Assembly: GCF_000732535.1 (NCBI RefSeq)
Contig: NZ_APNK01000013.1
Coordinates: forward strand, 29,804-93,803
From: Salinisphaera hydrothermalis C41B8
GTDB taxonomy: Bacteria > Pseudomonadota > Gammaproteobacteria > Nevskiales > Salinisphaeraceae
Reading direction: 5' to 3'
Length of the DNA: 64,000 nt
The notes under the pieces were generated by a model. The model was not told the DNA's origin, did no database searches, and saw only the letters and a list, made by a program, of their open reading frames with translations. Made by a program: the position numbers and the translations under genes. Every line of letters begins with the position of its first letter. Position 1 is the first letter of the stretch. Below are positions 1 to 8,200 of this stretch, in pieces.

Positions 1-807
1 GGTCAACAGAATCCGCCCATGTTCGAACAATGCCAGCAGCTGTTTGAGGTTCGTCTGCCCGACGAGGTTGGTCGGCGACTCCTGCATCGCGGCAGCGATC
101 GAATCGCCCATGGCCTGTTCCGCCGCGCTCGGCCCGCCGACCAGCACAGCGCGCATCCCATGCGCCCGGATTGCGTGGTCGGCCGCGGCGGCATAGCGAT
201 CAGCGGCCCAGTTACGCATGCCGTGGCTCGAGCAGGGGCTGATGAATAAAATCGGGCGCGTATCGCGCGCGACGTCCAGCAGCGCAGCGGCGTGCTCGCG
301 ATCCGAGTCGGGAATCGGCACCCGCCAGTCGAGCACCGGCGTCTCGGCGCCCACCGCCGCCGCGAACGCCAGAAATCCGTCTACGACGTGCCGGCTGGCG
401 ATGGCAGGAATCCGCTCGCGCACGAACAGGCGCTGGGCGTCGCGAGCACGTCGCTTGTCGAATCCAATGCGTCGCTCGGCCGATACCAACCGACTGATTC
501 GATTGGCCCGCCAACTGGCGTGCATGTCGAGCAGCGCATCGAAACGCCGGCCGGCCAGTTGACGCTTCAATGCTCTGAAGGCCGAACGGCCGCCGTGCTT
601 GTCGTAGACCAAGCATTCCACACCCGGCAGATCCGCCACCAGACCCGCTTCCGTCCGATTGATAACCCAGCCGATTTCCATGTCGGGACGCGCCGCTCGC
701 AGCGTATGCACCACCGGCACGACGTTGGCACAGTCACCGAGCGCAGACAGTCGCAGAATGCATACACGTCGCGGCACCGCCGCTGCTGGCGAAGCCGGCT
801 TGGTCAT
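1..807 (-). CDS. Glycosyltransferase family 9 (LPS heptosyltransferase-like), partial
   Basis: The frame is open from an ATG at 807 down to base 1, giving 269 codons before the window edge, so the C-terminus is missing. The N-terminus carries the GT9 signature LRLSALGD, whose aspartate is residue 25, followed by PVVHTLRAARP. A second-domain motif, FISPCSSHGMRNW, and then VLVGGPSAAE resemble the nucleotide-sugar-binding half of ADP-heptose:LPS heptosyltransferases. The family adds heptose or related sugars to the lipopolysaccharide core at the inner face of the cytoplasmic membrane. The start lies 2 bases after the stop of the cation transporter gene, so the two are probably co-transcribed. 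Which sugar is transferred cannot be told. Confidence 0.85.
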   Translation of the reverse strand, partial: MTKPASPAAAVPRRVCILRLSALGDCANVVPVVHTLRAARPDMEIGWVINRTEAGLVADLPGVECLVYDKHGGRSAFRALKRQLAGRRFDALLDMHASWRANRISRLVSAERRIGFDKRRARDAQRLFVRERIPAIASRHVVDGFLAFAAAVGAETPVLDWRVPIPDSDREHAAALLDVARDTRPILFISPCSSHGMRNWAADRYAAAADHAIRAHGMRAVLVGGPSAAEQAMGDSIAAAMQESPTNLVGQTNLKQLLALFEHGRILLT

Positions 808-809
808 GG

Positions 810-1775
810 TCAGGCGCGCAGATCGTCCTTGTTCGTATCGGGCGCATCGGCATGCGACGGCGGCCGATCGGCCTCATGCTCGGCCTCGATGAAGATGCGT
901 TTCACCGTGGGGCATTCGGTCTTGATTTCGCGATCCATATCGGCGATGGCATTTTGCAGTTCTTCGCCCGACAAGCCAGCCTTGAAGCGCAGACTGATAT
1001 TGGCCAGCACGTATTCCGGCCCGATATGCATCGTCGGCACTTCGTTGACGCGGGCGACCGACGGATGCCGGCTGACGATGGTTTCGATCTGCTGCACAAC
1101 ATACTTGTTGGCCGCCTCACCAATCAGCAATCCCTTGGTCTCGACCGCCAGCCAGACCGACGAAAATGCCAGGATGCAGCCAATGCCGATCGAGGCGAGG
1201 CCATCGAAAATCTCGATACCGGTCACCTGGACCAGCGCCAACCCGCCCGCGGCCAATAACAAACCTGCAATGGCGGCTGTATCCTCGAACAGGACGAGAA
1301 ACTTGTTCGGGTCCTTGCCGCGGCGCACCGCTTCGAGCACACCCCAGCTGCCCTTCACACGCCGAAATTCCTTGGCCGCAATCAGCCAGCTGGTGCCTTC
1401 GAACAGTACCGCCAGGCCGAGCACGCCGTAGTTGACCAGTGGATGATCAATCGGGTGGGGGTGCAGAACTTTTTCCACGCCCTCATAGATCGAGATACCG
1501 GCACCGAGTGTGAACAACAGCACCGCGACCATGAAGCTCCAGAAATAGATCTCCTTGCCATAGCCGAACGGATACTTGGCATCCGGCGGTTTTTTGGCCC
1601 GGCGCATGCCGTACAGCAACAACCCCTGGTTGCCGGTATCGATCACCGAATGAATGCCCTCGGCCAGCATCGCCGTACTGCCGGTGAAAGCGGAGGCCAC
1701 AAACTTGCTGACCGCGATCAAAAAATTACCGGTCAGCGCGGCCAGTACGACCGTCTTCGAGTTGGATTCGGACAT
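810..1775 (-). CDS. Cation diffusion facilitator transporter, ZnT9-like
   Basis: The 321-residue protein has about six membrane segments followed by a cytosolic C-terminal domain of roughly 90 residues. Segment 2 carries HSVID (H42, D46) and continues TGNQGLLLYG. Segment 5 carries FEDTAAIAG (E164, D165). This pattern resembles the SLC30A9/ZnT9 branch of the CDF family rather than classic YiiP/ZitB proteins with paired DxxxD and HxxxD sites. CDF proteins export divalent metals by proton exchange. The metal cannot be assigned because segment 5 lacks the usual His-Asp pair. The gene lies between ilvA and the glycosyltransferase gene on the same strand, 21 bases after the ilvA stop. Confidence 0.85.
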   Translation of the reverse strand: MSESNSKTVVLAALTGNFLIAVSKFVASAFTGSTAMLAEGIHSVIDTGNQGLLLYGMRRAKKPPDAKYPFGYGKEIYFWSFMVAVLLFTLGAGISIYEGVEKVLHPHPIDHPLVNYGVLGLAVLFEGTSWLIAAKEFRRVKGSWGVLEAVRRGKDPNKFLVLFEDTAAIAGLLLAAGGLALVQVTGIEIFDGLASIGIGCILAFSSVWLAVETKGLLIGEAANKYVVQQIETIVSRHPSVARVNEVPTMHIGPEYVLANISLRFKAGLSGEELQNAIADMDREIKTECPTVKRIFIEAEHEADRPPSHADAPDTNKDDLRA

Positions 1776-1796
1776 CGATTCGCCTTGGAGAGAGCG

Positions 1797-3374
1797 TCAG
1801 CCGGCCTGCAGGAAGCGCTGATAGACCGGGTTGTCGGTTTCCTCGGCATAATCGTAGCCGATGGAATCGAGCGCGGCGCGACAGGCCGCACGATCCTCGA
1901 GCGCAACCTGGATGCCCAGAAGCACGAGCCCGTGGGCGTGACCATGGTTGCGATAGTGGAACAGAGAGATGTTCCAGCGATCGCCCATGGCCTCCAGGAA
2001 ACGTAGCAACGCACCGGGACGCTCCGGGAACTCGACCCGGAACAGCACCTCTGAGCCCGCGCCGGCCGCACGACCGCCGACCATGTGGCGTACATGCAGC
2101 TTGGCCATCTCGTTGCGCGACATATCCAACACGTCGTAGCCCGCGTTCTGGAGCGTATCGATAAGCGCGTCGCGTTCGGCGATACCGTTGGTAAGCTTGA
2201 TGCCGGCAAAGATCTGCGCACGACTGTCGTCAGCATAGCGATAGCCGAATTCGGTAATCGAGCGATCACCGATGGTGCGACAGAACTGCAGGAACGAGCC
2301 GGGTTTCTCCGGCATGGTCACCGCGAGCAAAGCTTCGCGCTGTTCGCCCAGCTCCGCTCGTTCAGCGATGTAGGACAAGCGATCGAAATTGACGTTGGCG
2401 CCGGAGGTGATGGCCACCAGGTCTTCGTTCTCGATGCCGGTTTCGGCCGCGTATTTCTTCGCGCCGGCCACGGCCAGCACCCCGGCCGGCTCGGTGAGTG
2501 CGCGCGTGTCTTCATACACATCGCGGATCGCGGCACACATCTCGTCGATGGAGACAGTCATCATCGCATCGACGTGGCGCTGGCAGACGCGGAAGGTTTC
2601 CTCGCCCACTTTCTTTACCGCCACGCCGTCGGCGAACAGGCCGACCTCGTCCAGCGCGACACGCTCGCCAGCGGCCAACGACGCCCCCATGCTGGCCGCA
2701 TCCTCGGGCTCCACCCCGATCACGCGGATATCCGGGCGCACGCTCTTGATATACGCCGCCACGCCGGCCAGCATGCCGCCGCCGCCGACGCAGACGAACA
2801 CGGCGTGGATCGGCTGTGGATGCTGGCGCACGATCTCCATGCCGATGGTGCCCTGCCCGGCGATCACGTAGGGATCGTCATACGGGTGGATGTAGACCAG
2901 CCCGTCACGTTCCATGAGTTCAGCGGCATGCGCCGCGGCTTCGTCATAGCCGTCGCCGTGCAGGACAATCTCGCCGCCGAATCCCGCGACTGCGCTCACC
3001 TTGATCTGCGGCGTAGTCCGCGGCATGACGATCACCGCGCGAATGCCGAGATTACGCCCCGCCAGCGCCACGCCCTGCGCATGATTGCCGGCCGACGCAC
3101 AGATCACGCCGCGCGCCTTCTCTTCTTCGGTCAGATGCGAGATCTTGTTGTAGGCGCCGCGCAGCTTGAACGAATGCACCGGCTGGAGATCCTCGCGCTT
3201 GAGAAACAGCCGATTGCCAATCCGCGCGCTCAACTGGGCGGCCTCGACCAACGGCGTTTCAATCGCCACGTCGTAGACCCGCGCCGCATTGATCCGCTTG
3301 AGATACTCGGCATCGCCGACATCGACGGCCGGGGCCGAACCGCTGAGAGCGGTCTGTTTAAGGCTACTGTTCAT
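1797..3374 (-). CDS. ilvA: Threonine ammonia-lyase, biosynthetic
   Basis: The enzyme deaminates threonine to 2-oxobutyrate, the first step toward isoleucine. The PLP lysine is K70 in HSFKLRGAYNK. SAGNHAQG follows at 94-101, and the phosphate-binding glycine loop reads CVGGGGMLAG. After about residue 330 there are two ACT-like regulatory domains, beginning near EKPGSFLQF and ERPGALLRF. The full length of 525 residues therefore matches the isoleucine-feedback-inhibited IlvA rather than the short catabolic TdcB. I chose the ATG at 3374. A GTG 9 bases upstream would add only three residues. The gene heads a leftward group with the CDF and GT9 genes. Confidence 0.96.
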   Translation of the reverse strand: MNSSLKQTALSGSAPAVDVGDAEYLKRINAARVYDVAIETPLVEAAQLSARIGNRLFLKREDLQPVHSFKLRGAYNKISHLTEEEKARGVICASAGNHAQGVALAGRNLGIRAVIVMPRTTPQIKVSAVAGFGGEIVLHGDGYDEAAAHAAELMERDGLVYIHPYDDPYVIAGQGTIGMEIVRQHPQPIHAVFVCVGGGGMLAGVAAYIKSVRPDIRVIGVEPEDAASMGASLAAGERVALDEVGLFADGVAVKKVGEETFRVCQRHVDAMMTVSIDEMCAAIRDVYEDTRALTEPAGVLAVAGAKKYAAETGIENEDLVAITSGANVNFDRLSYIAERAELGEQREALLAVTMPEKPGSFLQFCRTIGDRSITEFGYRYADDSRAQIFAGIKLTNGIAERDALIDTLQNAGYDVLDMSRNEMAKLHVRHMVGGRAAGAGSEVLFRVEFPERPGALLRFLEAMGDRWNISLFHYRNHGHAHGLVLLGIQVALEDRAACRAALDSIGYDYAEETDNPVYQRFLQAG

Positions 3375-3605
3375 GGCGCACACGGCTTGGAAAAACGCCC
3401 CATGCTAAACCTTTGACGCGGCCGCGACCACGACCACTCGCCCGCATCCCGTTGCTTGGCGTATCATGCCCGCCATTTAGGCAGTCAAGTCCGGCGCCCC
3501 TATTCGAGTCGGCGGCGGATCCATGATCATGGCCAGGGCCGGCCGCGCCATTCGAGCATTCGATACGCGGTCGATAACAGCCTACGGTCCCACAATGCGA
3601 GGGGC

Positions 3606-4433
3606 ATGATGCAGAGCATTGTATTCATTGGCGGCGGCAACATGACGACCAGCCTGATCAGCGGTCTGCGCCATGCCGGCTGGTCCGGCGACGCCATCAC
3701 CGTGGTCGATCACAACGCCGACAAGCGCGAACGCCTGAGCGAGCAATACGGCGTCCAGACCGTCGCGCAGGCCGAGAGCTCGCATCTGCGCGCTGCCGAC
3801 GCCGTGGTGCTCGCGGTCAAACCGCAGGTGATGGCCGAGACGGCGCGCGCGCTGGCGCCCGTATTCGAGGATGCGCGGCCACTGATTCTGTCGATCGCTG
3901 CCGGCATCCCACTGTCCGCCCTGCGCCGGTGGCTCGGTGCCGATTTCGCGTACGTACGCTGTATGCCCAACACCCCGTCGCTGCTGGGCGTGGGCGCGAC
4001 CGGATTGTATGCCGACGAAGTCGCCACCACCGAGCAGCGTCAGCTCGCTGACGACATCATGGCCACCGCCGGCATCAACGCCTGGGTCGACGACGAGTCG
4101 CTTATCGATGCCGTGATCGCGACGTCCGGCAGCGGTCCGGCTTATTTCTTTGCCTTCATGGAGGCGATGATTGCCGGCGCACGCGACCTCGGGCTGGATG
4201 AAACCGCCGCGCGTGAACTCGTGCTCCAAACCGCGCTCGGCGCGGCCCGCATGGCCACCGAATCCGGCGACGACCCGGCCACCCTGCGGGCCAAGGTCAC
4301 CTCCAAGGGCGGTACCACGGCGGCTGCGCTCAACCATTTCGAAGCCGGCGACCTCGACAAGCTCGTGGCCGGCGCCATGCACGCGGCAAGCGACCGCGCA
4401 TCCGAGCTCGCCCGCGATCTGTCCGACGGATAG
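3606..4433 (+). CDS. proC: Pyrroline-5-carboxylate reductase
   Basis: This cytosolic enzyme reduces pyrroline-5-carboxylate to proline with NAD(P)H. The N-terminus has the Rossmann motif IVFIGGGNM, and the C-terminal half carries the dimerisation helices and the family pattern ATSGSGPAYFF. The 275-residue length fits the family. A longer open frame starts at 3456, but its extra 50 residues look like translated non-coding DNA. The purine-rich GAGGGG just before 3606 supports this start, and the adjacent ATG at 3609 is equally possible. The usual gammaproteobacterial partner yggS is not in front of it. Confidence 0.96.
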   Translation: MMQSIVFIGGGNMTTSLISGLRHAGWSGDAITVVDHNADKRERLSEQYGVQTVAQAESSHLRAADAVVLAVKPQVMAETARALAPVFEDARPLILSIAAGIPLSALRRWLGADFAYVRCMPNTPSLLGVGATGLYADEVATTEQRQLADDIMATAGINAWVDDESLIDAVIATSGSGPAYFFAFMEAMIAGARDLGLDETAARELVLQTALGAARMATESGDDPATLRAKVTSKGGTTAAALNHFEAGDLDKLVAGAMHAASDRASELARDLSDG

Positions 4434-4471
4434 GGTCTGCTGATGCTTCGTCCGAGTACCGTGCTGGAGAC

Positions 4472-4556
4472 CGCAAATCGTGTCCGGCAAGACGCGAGTC
4501 GCCGACTCTGGGCACGCGAAGCCTCAGATTCGCAACGCCGCGGGGCACGATTTGCG
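4472..4556. repeat. Intergenic palindromic element, copy 1 of 2 after proC
   Basis: Bases 4472-4485 (CGCAAATCGTGTCC) are the near-perfect reverse complement of 4543-4556, with one G-T pair. An inner inverted repeat GAGTCG/CGACTC lies inside. The whole element can fold into one long hairpin. An 87-codon open frame at 4443-4706 covers it but resembles no protein and is explained by the palindromes. It lies directly downstream of proC and could stabilise or end that transcript. Confidence 0.6.
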
Positions 4557-4574
4557 ACCCAAGCCGAAGGGACG

Positions 4575-4667
4575 AGCGCTGTTGTGCGGCAATACAGCGT
4601 TGTAACTCTCTCGCGTAGGATGGCTACACCACGCTCGCTACGCCTCGTCTTGCCGCACAACAGCGCT
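4575..4667. repeat. Intergenic palindromic element, copy 2 of 2 before yggT
   Basis: An 18-base arm at 4575-4592 (AGCGCTGTTGTGCGGCAA) is perfectly inverted at 4650-4667. A nested GCGTAG/CTACGC pair lies at 4613-4618 and 4638-4643. The loop contains GTAGGATGG, a word common at the edge of REP-like repeats in proteobacteria. The element ends 38 bases before the yggT start. It may be a REP-like or MITE-like insertion. Confidence 0.65.
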
Positions 4668-4705
4668 TGGCGCGGCCTGGTACGAAACAACAACAGACCC
4701 TACTG

Positions 4706-5269
4706 ATGATCGATCACACCAACAACGCGCTGCTGTTCCTCGTCGATACGGTGTTGTCGCTCTACATCATCGTGGTGCTGCTGCGCGTGATCCTGCAGCT
4801 GGTCCACGCTGATTTTCGCAACCCGATCTCGCAGTTCGTGTGGCAGACAACGCGCACGCCGGTGAACGTGCTGCGCCGCGTGATCCCGCGCTGGCGCAAC
4901 TGGGACGTGCCGGCCCTCGTGTTCGGCCTGATTCTGTCCTACATCCTGATTCAGATCGATCTGGCGCTCGGCGCGCCCGGCTTCGGGCCGCAGCTGCTGC
5001 CCTCCGTGGCCTGGGCCATCCTCAAGATGGCCACGCTGGTCTGTAATCTGTATTTCTTCACCATCCTGATCCAGGCCCTGATGTCCTGGATTTCGCCGAA
5101 CCAGTATTCGCCCGCGACCGCGATTCTGTTCACCATCAACGAACCACTGCTGCGGCCGGTGCGCGGCGTGATCCCAACCATCGGCGGGCTCGATCTGTCG
5201 CCGCTGGTGGTCATCATCGCGTTGGAAGTCGTCTCGCGCCTGCTGCCGCTGCCGGGGCTGTTCCGTTAG
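4706..5269 (+). CDS. yggT: YggT family membrane protein
   Basis: The protein of 187 residues has two YGGT domains, each made of paired hydrophobic segments. The first is [27 protein letters not shown], shown here by its flanks LYIIVVLLR and DFRNPISQF. The second is [12 protein letters not shown] with [11 protein letters not shown]. coli YggT has the same length and layout. The family is linked to osmotic tolerance and lies next to proC in many genomes, but its molecular role is unclear. I chose the ATG at 4706 because it gives the family N-terminus; an upstream ATG at 4667 falls in the repeat. The metX start follows four bases after the stop. Confidence 0.9.
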   Translation: MIDHTNNALLFLVDTVLSLYIIVVLLRVILQLVHADFRNPISQFVWQTTRTPVNVLRRVIPRWRNWDVPALVFGLILSYILIQIDLALGAPGFGPQLLPSVAWAILKMATLVCNLYFFTILIQALMSWISPNQYSPATAILFTINEPLLRPVRGVIPTIGGLDLSPLVVIIALEVVSRLLPLPGLFR

Positions 5270-5273
5270 GACG

Positions 5274-6422
5274 ATGTCGATGGAGGCCACCGCCCATTCG
5301 ATCGGACTCGTCGAGCCACAGACGCTGCACGTCGACGACCCGCTGGACCTCGACTGCGGTAAGCAGCTGTCGCAGTTCAATCTGGTCTACGAAACCTACG
5401 GCACGCTCAATGCCGACCGCTCCAACGCGGTGCTGATCTGCCACGCGCTGTCGGGCAACCACCACGCCGCGGGTTATCACAGCGAAAACGACGCCAAGCC
5501 GGGCTGGTGGAACAAGTGCATCGGCCCCGGGAAGATGATCGATACCAATCGCTTCTTCGTGGTGTCATCGGCCAATCTCGGCTGCTACAACGGCTCGACC
5601 GGCCCAGGCAGCACCAACCCCGAAACCGGACGCCATTACGGCCCGGATTTTCCGGTGGTCACGGTCGGCGACTGGGTGCGCTCGCAGAACCTGCTGCGCG
5701 CGCATCTGGGCATCGATCGCTGGGCCGCGGTCGTCGGCGGCAGCCTCGGCGGCATGCAGGTCATGCAGTGGTCGATCGACTACCCCGACCGGGTGGCGCA
5801 CGCCGTGGTGATTGCTTCAGCGCCGAAGCTGTCGGCGCAAAACATCGCTTTTAACGAAATTGCGCGCCAAGCCATCGTCACGGACCCCGATTTCCACGAA
5901 GGCCGTTACTACGAAAAAGGTGTGGTTCCGCGCCGCGGTTTGATGCTGGCCCGCATGCTCGGCCATATCACCTATCTGTCCGACGATGCCATGCGCGCCA
6001 AGTTCGGACGCGACCTGCGCGCCGGGCGAATCAACTACGGCTTCGACGTCGAGTTCCAGGTCGAGTCGTATCTGCGCTACCAGGGCGAATCATTCGTGAC
6101 GCGTTTCGACGCCAACACCTATCTGCTGATGACCAAGGCGTTGGATTATTTCGATCCGGCCTACGAAACCGGCGGCCGGCTGGCCGAGGCCTTCGAGCCG
6201 GCCACGGCGCGTTTTCTGGTCATCTCGTTCACGTCCGACTGGCGCTTCGCCCCGGCCCGCTCGCGCGAGATCGTCGATGCGCTGGTCGACGCCGGCAAGC
6301 AGGTCGCCTATGCCGAGGTTGAGTCCGATCTCGGCCACGACGATTTTCTGCTGACCATGCCGCACTACGCGAACACCATGAAGGCTTACATGAGCCGCGT
6401 CGCGGCCGAGGTCGGCGCATGA
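5274..6422 (+). CDS. metX: Homoserine O-acyltransferase (MetX family)
   Basis: This alpha/beta-hydrolase-fold enzyme activates homoserine for methionine synthesis. The nucleophile is S157 in GGSLGGMQ. The acid and base are D322 (FTSDWRF) and H355 (DLGHDDF), and [12 protein letters not shown] forms the oxyanion region. The length of 382 residues is normal. MetX proteins use either acetyl-CoA or succinyl-CoA, and many gammaproteobacterial ones paired with metW are succinyltransferases. The sequence alone does not settle the donor here. AGGA at 5267-5271 is better spaced for the second ATG (5280) than for 5274, so the real protein may be two residues shorter. It overlaps metW by four bases. Confidence 0.94.
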   Translation: MSMEATAHSIGLVEPQTLHVDDPLDLDCGKQLSQFNLVYETYGTLNADRSNAVLICHALSGNHHAAGYHSENDAKPGWWNKCIGPGKMIDTNRFFVVSSANLGCYNGSTGPGSTNPETGRHYGPDFPVVTVGDWVRSQNLLRAHLGIDRWAAVVGGSLGGMQVMQWSIDYPDRVAHAVVIASAPKLSAQNIAFNEIARQAIVTDPDFHEGRYYEKGVVPRRGLMLARMLGHITYLSDDAMRAKFGRDLRAGRINYGFDVEFQVESYLRYQGESFVTRFDANTYLLMTKALDYFDPAYETGGRLAEAFEPATARFLVISFTSDWRFAPARSREIVDALVDAGKQVAYAEVESDLGHDDFLLTMPHYANTMKAYMSRVAAEVGA

Positions 6423-7048
6423 ATACGCTCAGCACGCCGACCCGCGACGGCCTTCGCGCCGATCTGGCGCTCATTTCGGACTGGATTGCCCCAGGCACGC
6501 GCGTGCTCGATCTGGGCTGCGGTAACGGCGCCCTGCTCGCTCATCTCGAGGCCACCAAGAATGTGCGCGGCTACGGGCTGGAGATCGACCCGGACAACGT
6601 CATCGCCTCGATCGCGGCCGGCGTGAACGTGCTCCAGCTCGACCTCGACGCCGGCCTCGGTCAGTTCGAGGACGACAGCTTTGATTACGTCGTGATGAGC
6701 TCGGCGATCCAGGAAGTCCAGCAGCCCCACGTGCTGATCGACGAGATGCTGCGTATCGGCCGCGACTCGATCGTCACATTCCCCAACTTCGCCCACTGGC
6801 GCATGCGCCTGAGCCTGTCCTGGTACGGCGTGATGCCGTCATCGCGCGCCCTGCCGAATCGCTGGTACAACACGCCGAACATCCATCTGTGCACGGTGCG
6901 CGACTTCGAGCAGCTGTGTGCCACCAAGCGCGTGGAGATCGTGCGGCGACATTTCGTGAACCACGCGCACCGGGCGCATGCCGCGATGCGCCTGGCGCCG
7001 AATCTGCTGGGCGAAATCGCGCTGTATCAGCTGCGCGGCGGCAGCTAG
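6419..7048 (+). CDS. metW: Methionine biosynthesis protein MetW
   Basis: The protein of 209 residues is a class I methyltransferase-like fold. The SAM-type motif [15 protein letters not shown] lies near residues 30-45, and the family signature YGLEID follows. MetW pairs with MetX in many proteobacteria, and the start here overlaps the metX stop (ATGA), which indicates translational coupling. Work on MetX-MetW pairs suggests that MetW is needed for MetX activity rather than acting alone, but I cannot test that here. yggT, metX and metW look like one operon. Confidence 0.94.
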   Translation: MNTLSTPTRDGLRADLALISDWIAPGTRVLDLGCGNGALLAHLEATKNVRGYGLEIDPDNVIASIAAGVNVLQLDLDAGLGQFEDDSFDYVVMSSAIQEVQQPHVLIDEMLRIGRDSIVTFPNFAHWRMRLSLSWYGVMPSSRALPNRWYNTPNIHLCTVRDFEQLCATKRVEIVRRHFVNHAHRAHAAMRLAPNLLGEIALYQLRGGS

Positions 7049-7085
7049 AGCAGCGCAGCCCACGCCGTCCTATTGGAATAGGCTC

Positions 7086-7538
7086 TTAGATCGACTCGCC
7101 GGTCACCGCGAACTTGGCCTTGATGAACTGTTCGTGCGGTAGATAGAGCAACTCGGCCAGATCGCGCAGCAGATGCTCTTCATGGGCATCCAGCTCGTTG
7201 TCGGCATAGGCGACCCGCCACAGCATTTCCAGCACCTCGCGTTTTTCGTCCATATCGAGCCCCTCGTTGAGGGTCTTGAGGTACTCGTAGAGCGAGACGG
7301 AGGCCCGCGCTTTTGGCGCCGCGGCGGCGATCAGCTCCTCGACCTCGCCGTCGGACAAGCCGAAATGCGCCTTGAGCTGGCGCCGGATCTCATCGTATTC
7401 GGCCGGGTCGTGGTTGTTGTCGGCATGCGCCATTTCCAGCAACAGTACGGAGGCCGCGATCTGCTGGGCGCGCTGCGGGTCGCGCGCGGCGGCATCGTGC
7501 GGCTGGATCGCCTCCTTCAGTCGATCGAACAATCCCAT
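7086..7538 (-). CDS. TerB-like protein
   Basis: The protein of 150 residues is entirely helical and acidic. It has the two-part TerB pattern, SVLLLEMAHADNNHDPAEYDEI near residues 30-50 and its repeat, given here by LWRVAYADNELDAHEEHLL near 107-125. Both parts hold the acidic ADxxxxxxE motif thought to bind divalent metal. Chromosomal single-domain TerB relatives are common and need not confer tellurite resistance, and no terC, terD or terZ gene is nearby. It is probably the last gene of the leftward group that starts with the SH3-domain protein at 10835. Its stop converges on metW, with 37 bases between them. Confidence 0.75.
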   Translation of the reverse strand: MGLFDRLKEAIQPHDAAARDPQRAQQIAASVLLLEMAHADNNHDPAEYDEIRRQLKAHFGLSDGEVEELIAAAAPKARASVSLYEYLKTLNEGLDMDEKREVLEMLWRVAYADNELDAHEEHLLRDLAELLYLPHEQFIKAKFAVTGESI

Positions 7539-7558
7539 CGGTGTATTCCTTTCGCGGT

Positions 7559-8200
7559 TTATCGGCCGGCCCAGAACGTCTCGACCCGCTTGCGCAGATC
7601 ACTCAGGCGTCCGTGCAGAAAATGGCCCGCACCTTCCATGACCTGGACATCAACCGCCGGTTCAAGTTTCCTCACCGCCGCGATCGAGGCGTGCACGTCG
7701 ATCACGTCGTCCTGATCACCGAACAGGGCGAGCCAGTCGCAATCCGGCCGCGGCAACGCCTCGTCGAAGTAAGCCGACGGCAAGCCGATGGTCACGAGAT
7801 TGGGGGCCCCATCGGCGGCCGCGACACGCAGCGCGGCCGCCGAACCGAAGGAAAACCCGGCCAACCCGCCGAGTGCGAGCCCCGAATGCTCGGCGGCCCA
7901 GTCGCGCACCGCGCGCAGATCGTCCTGCTCGCCCCGGCCTTCATCGTAGGTGCCTTCGCTGCGCCCGGTATCGCGGAAGTTGAAGCGCAGGGTCGCGAAG
8001 CCGGCCTCGCGCGCACCACGAGCCGTCATGTAGACCACTTTGTTGTCCTTGGTGCCGCCCTGCTGCGGGTGCGGATGGGCCACAACGATGAACCCTCGCG
8101 GCTCGCCTCGGGGCAGCTCGACATCGACCTCCAGCGCCCCGTCCGGGCCGTCGATGAATCCGCTTGCACTGCCCTCGTCCGGCCACGCCAGCTTGCTCAT
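7559..8200 (-). CDS. Alpha/beta hydrolase, dienelactone-hydrolase-like
   Basis: The predicted cytosolic protein has 213 residues. The oxyanion-side motif is AHPHPQQGGT (HPHP at 42-45), the nucleophile elbow is GFSFG with S117, and the C-terminal catalytic histidine is in EGAGHFLHG. HPHPxxGG together with GFSFG is typical of a widespread small hydrolase family with no fixed substrate. The start codon overlaps the stop of the upstream antiporter gene by four bases, so the two are translated from one message. Confidence 0.82.
   Translation of the reverse strand: MSKLAWPDEGSASGFIDGPDGALEVDVELPRGEPRGFIVVAHPHPQQGGTKDNKVVYMTARGAREAGFATLRFNFRDTGRSEGTYDEGRGEQDDLRAVRDWAAEHSGLALGGLAGFSFGSAAALRVAAADGAPNLVTIGLPSAYFDEALPRPDCDWLALFGDQDDVIDVHASIAAVRKLEPAVDVQVMEGAGHFLHGRLSDLRKRVETFWAGR

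Noticed and set aside
3456..3605. 50-residue N-terminal extension of proC
   Set aside because: The extra residues are basic and unlike any ProC. The conserved Rossmann start begins at 3606, with a good ribosome site.
4443..4706. 87-codon open frame between proC and yggT
   Set aside because: It runs through two palindromic elements, and the peptide is Arg/Ser-rich with no similarity I can see.
7086..7538. Part of a tellurite-resistance or phage-defence ter system
   Set aside because: Only a single TerB-like gene is present, with no terA, terC, terD, terE or terZ neighbours.
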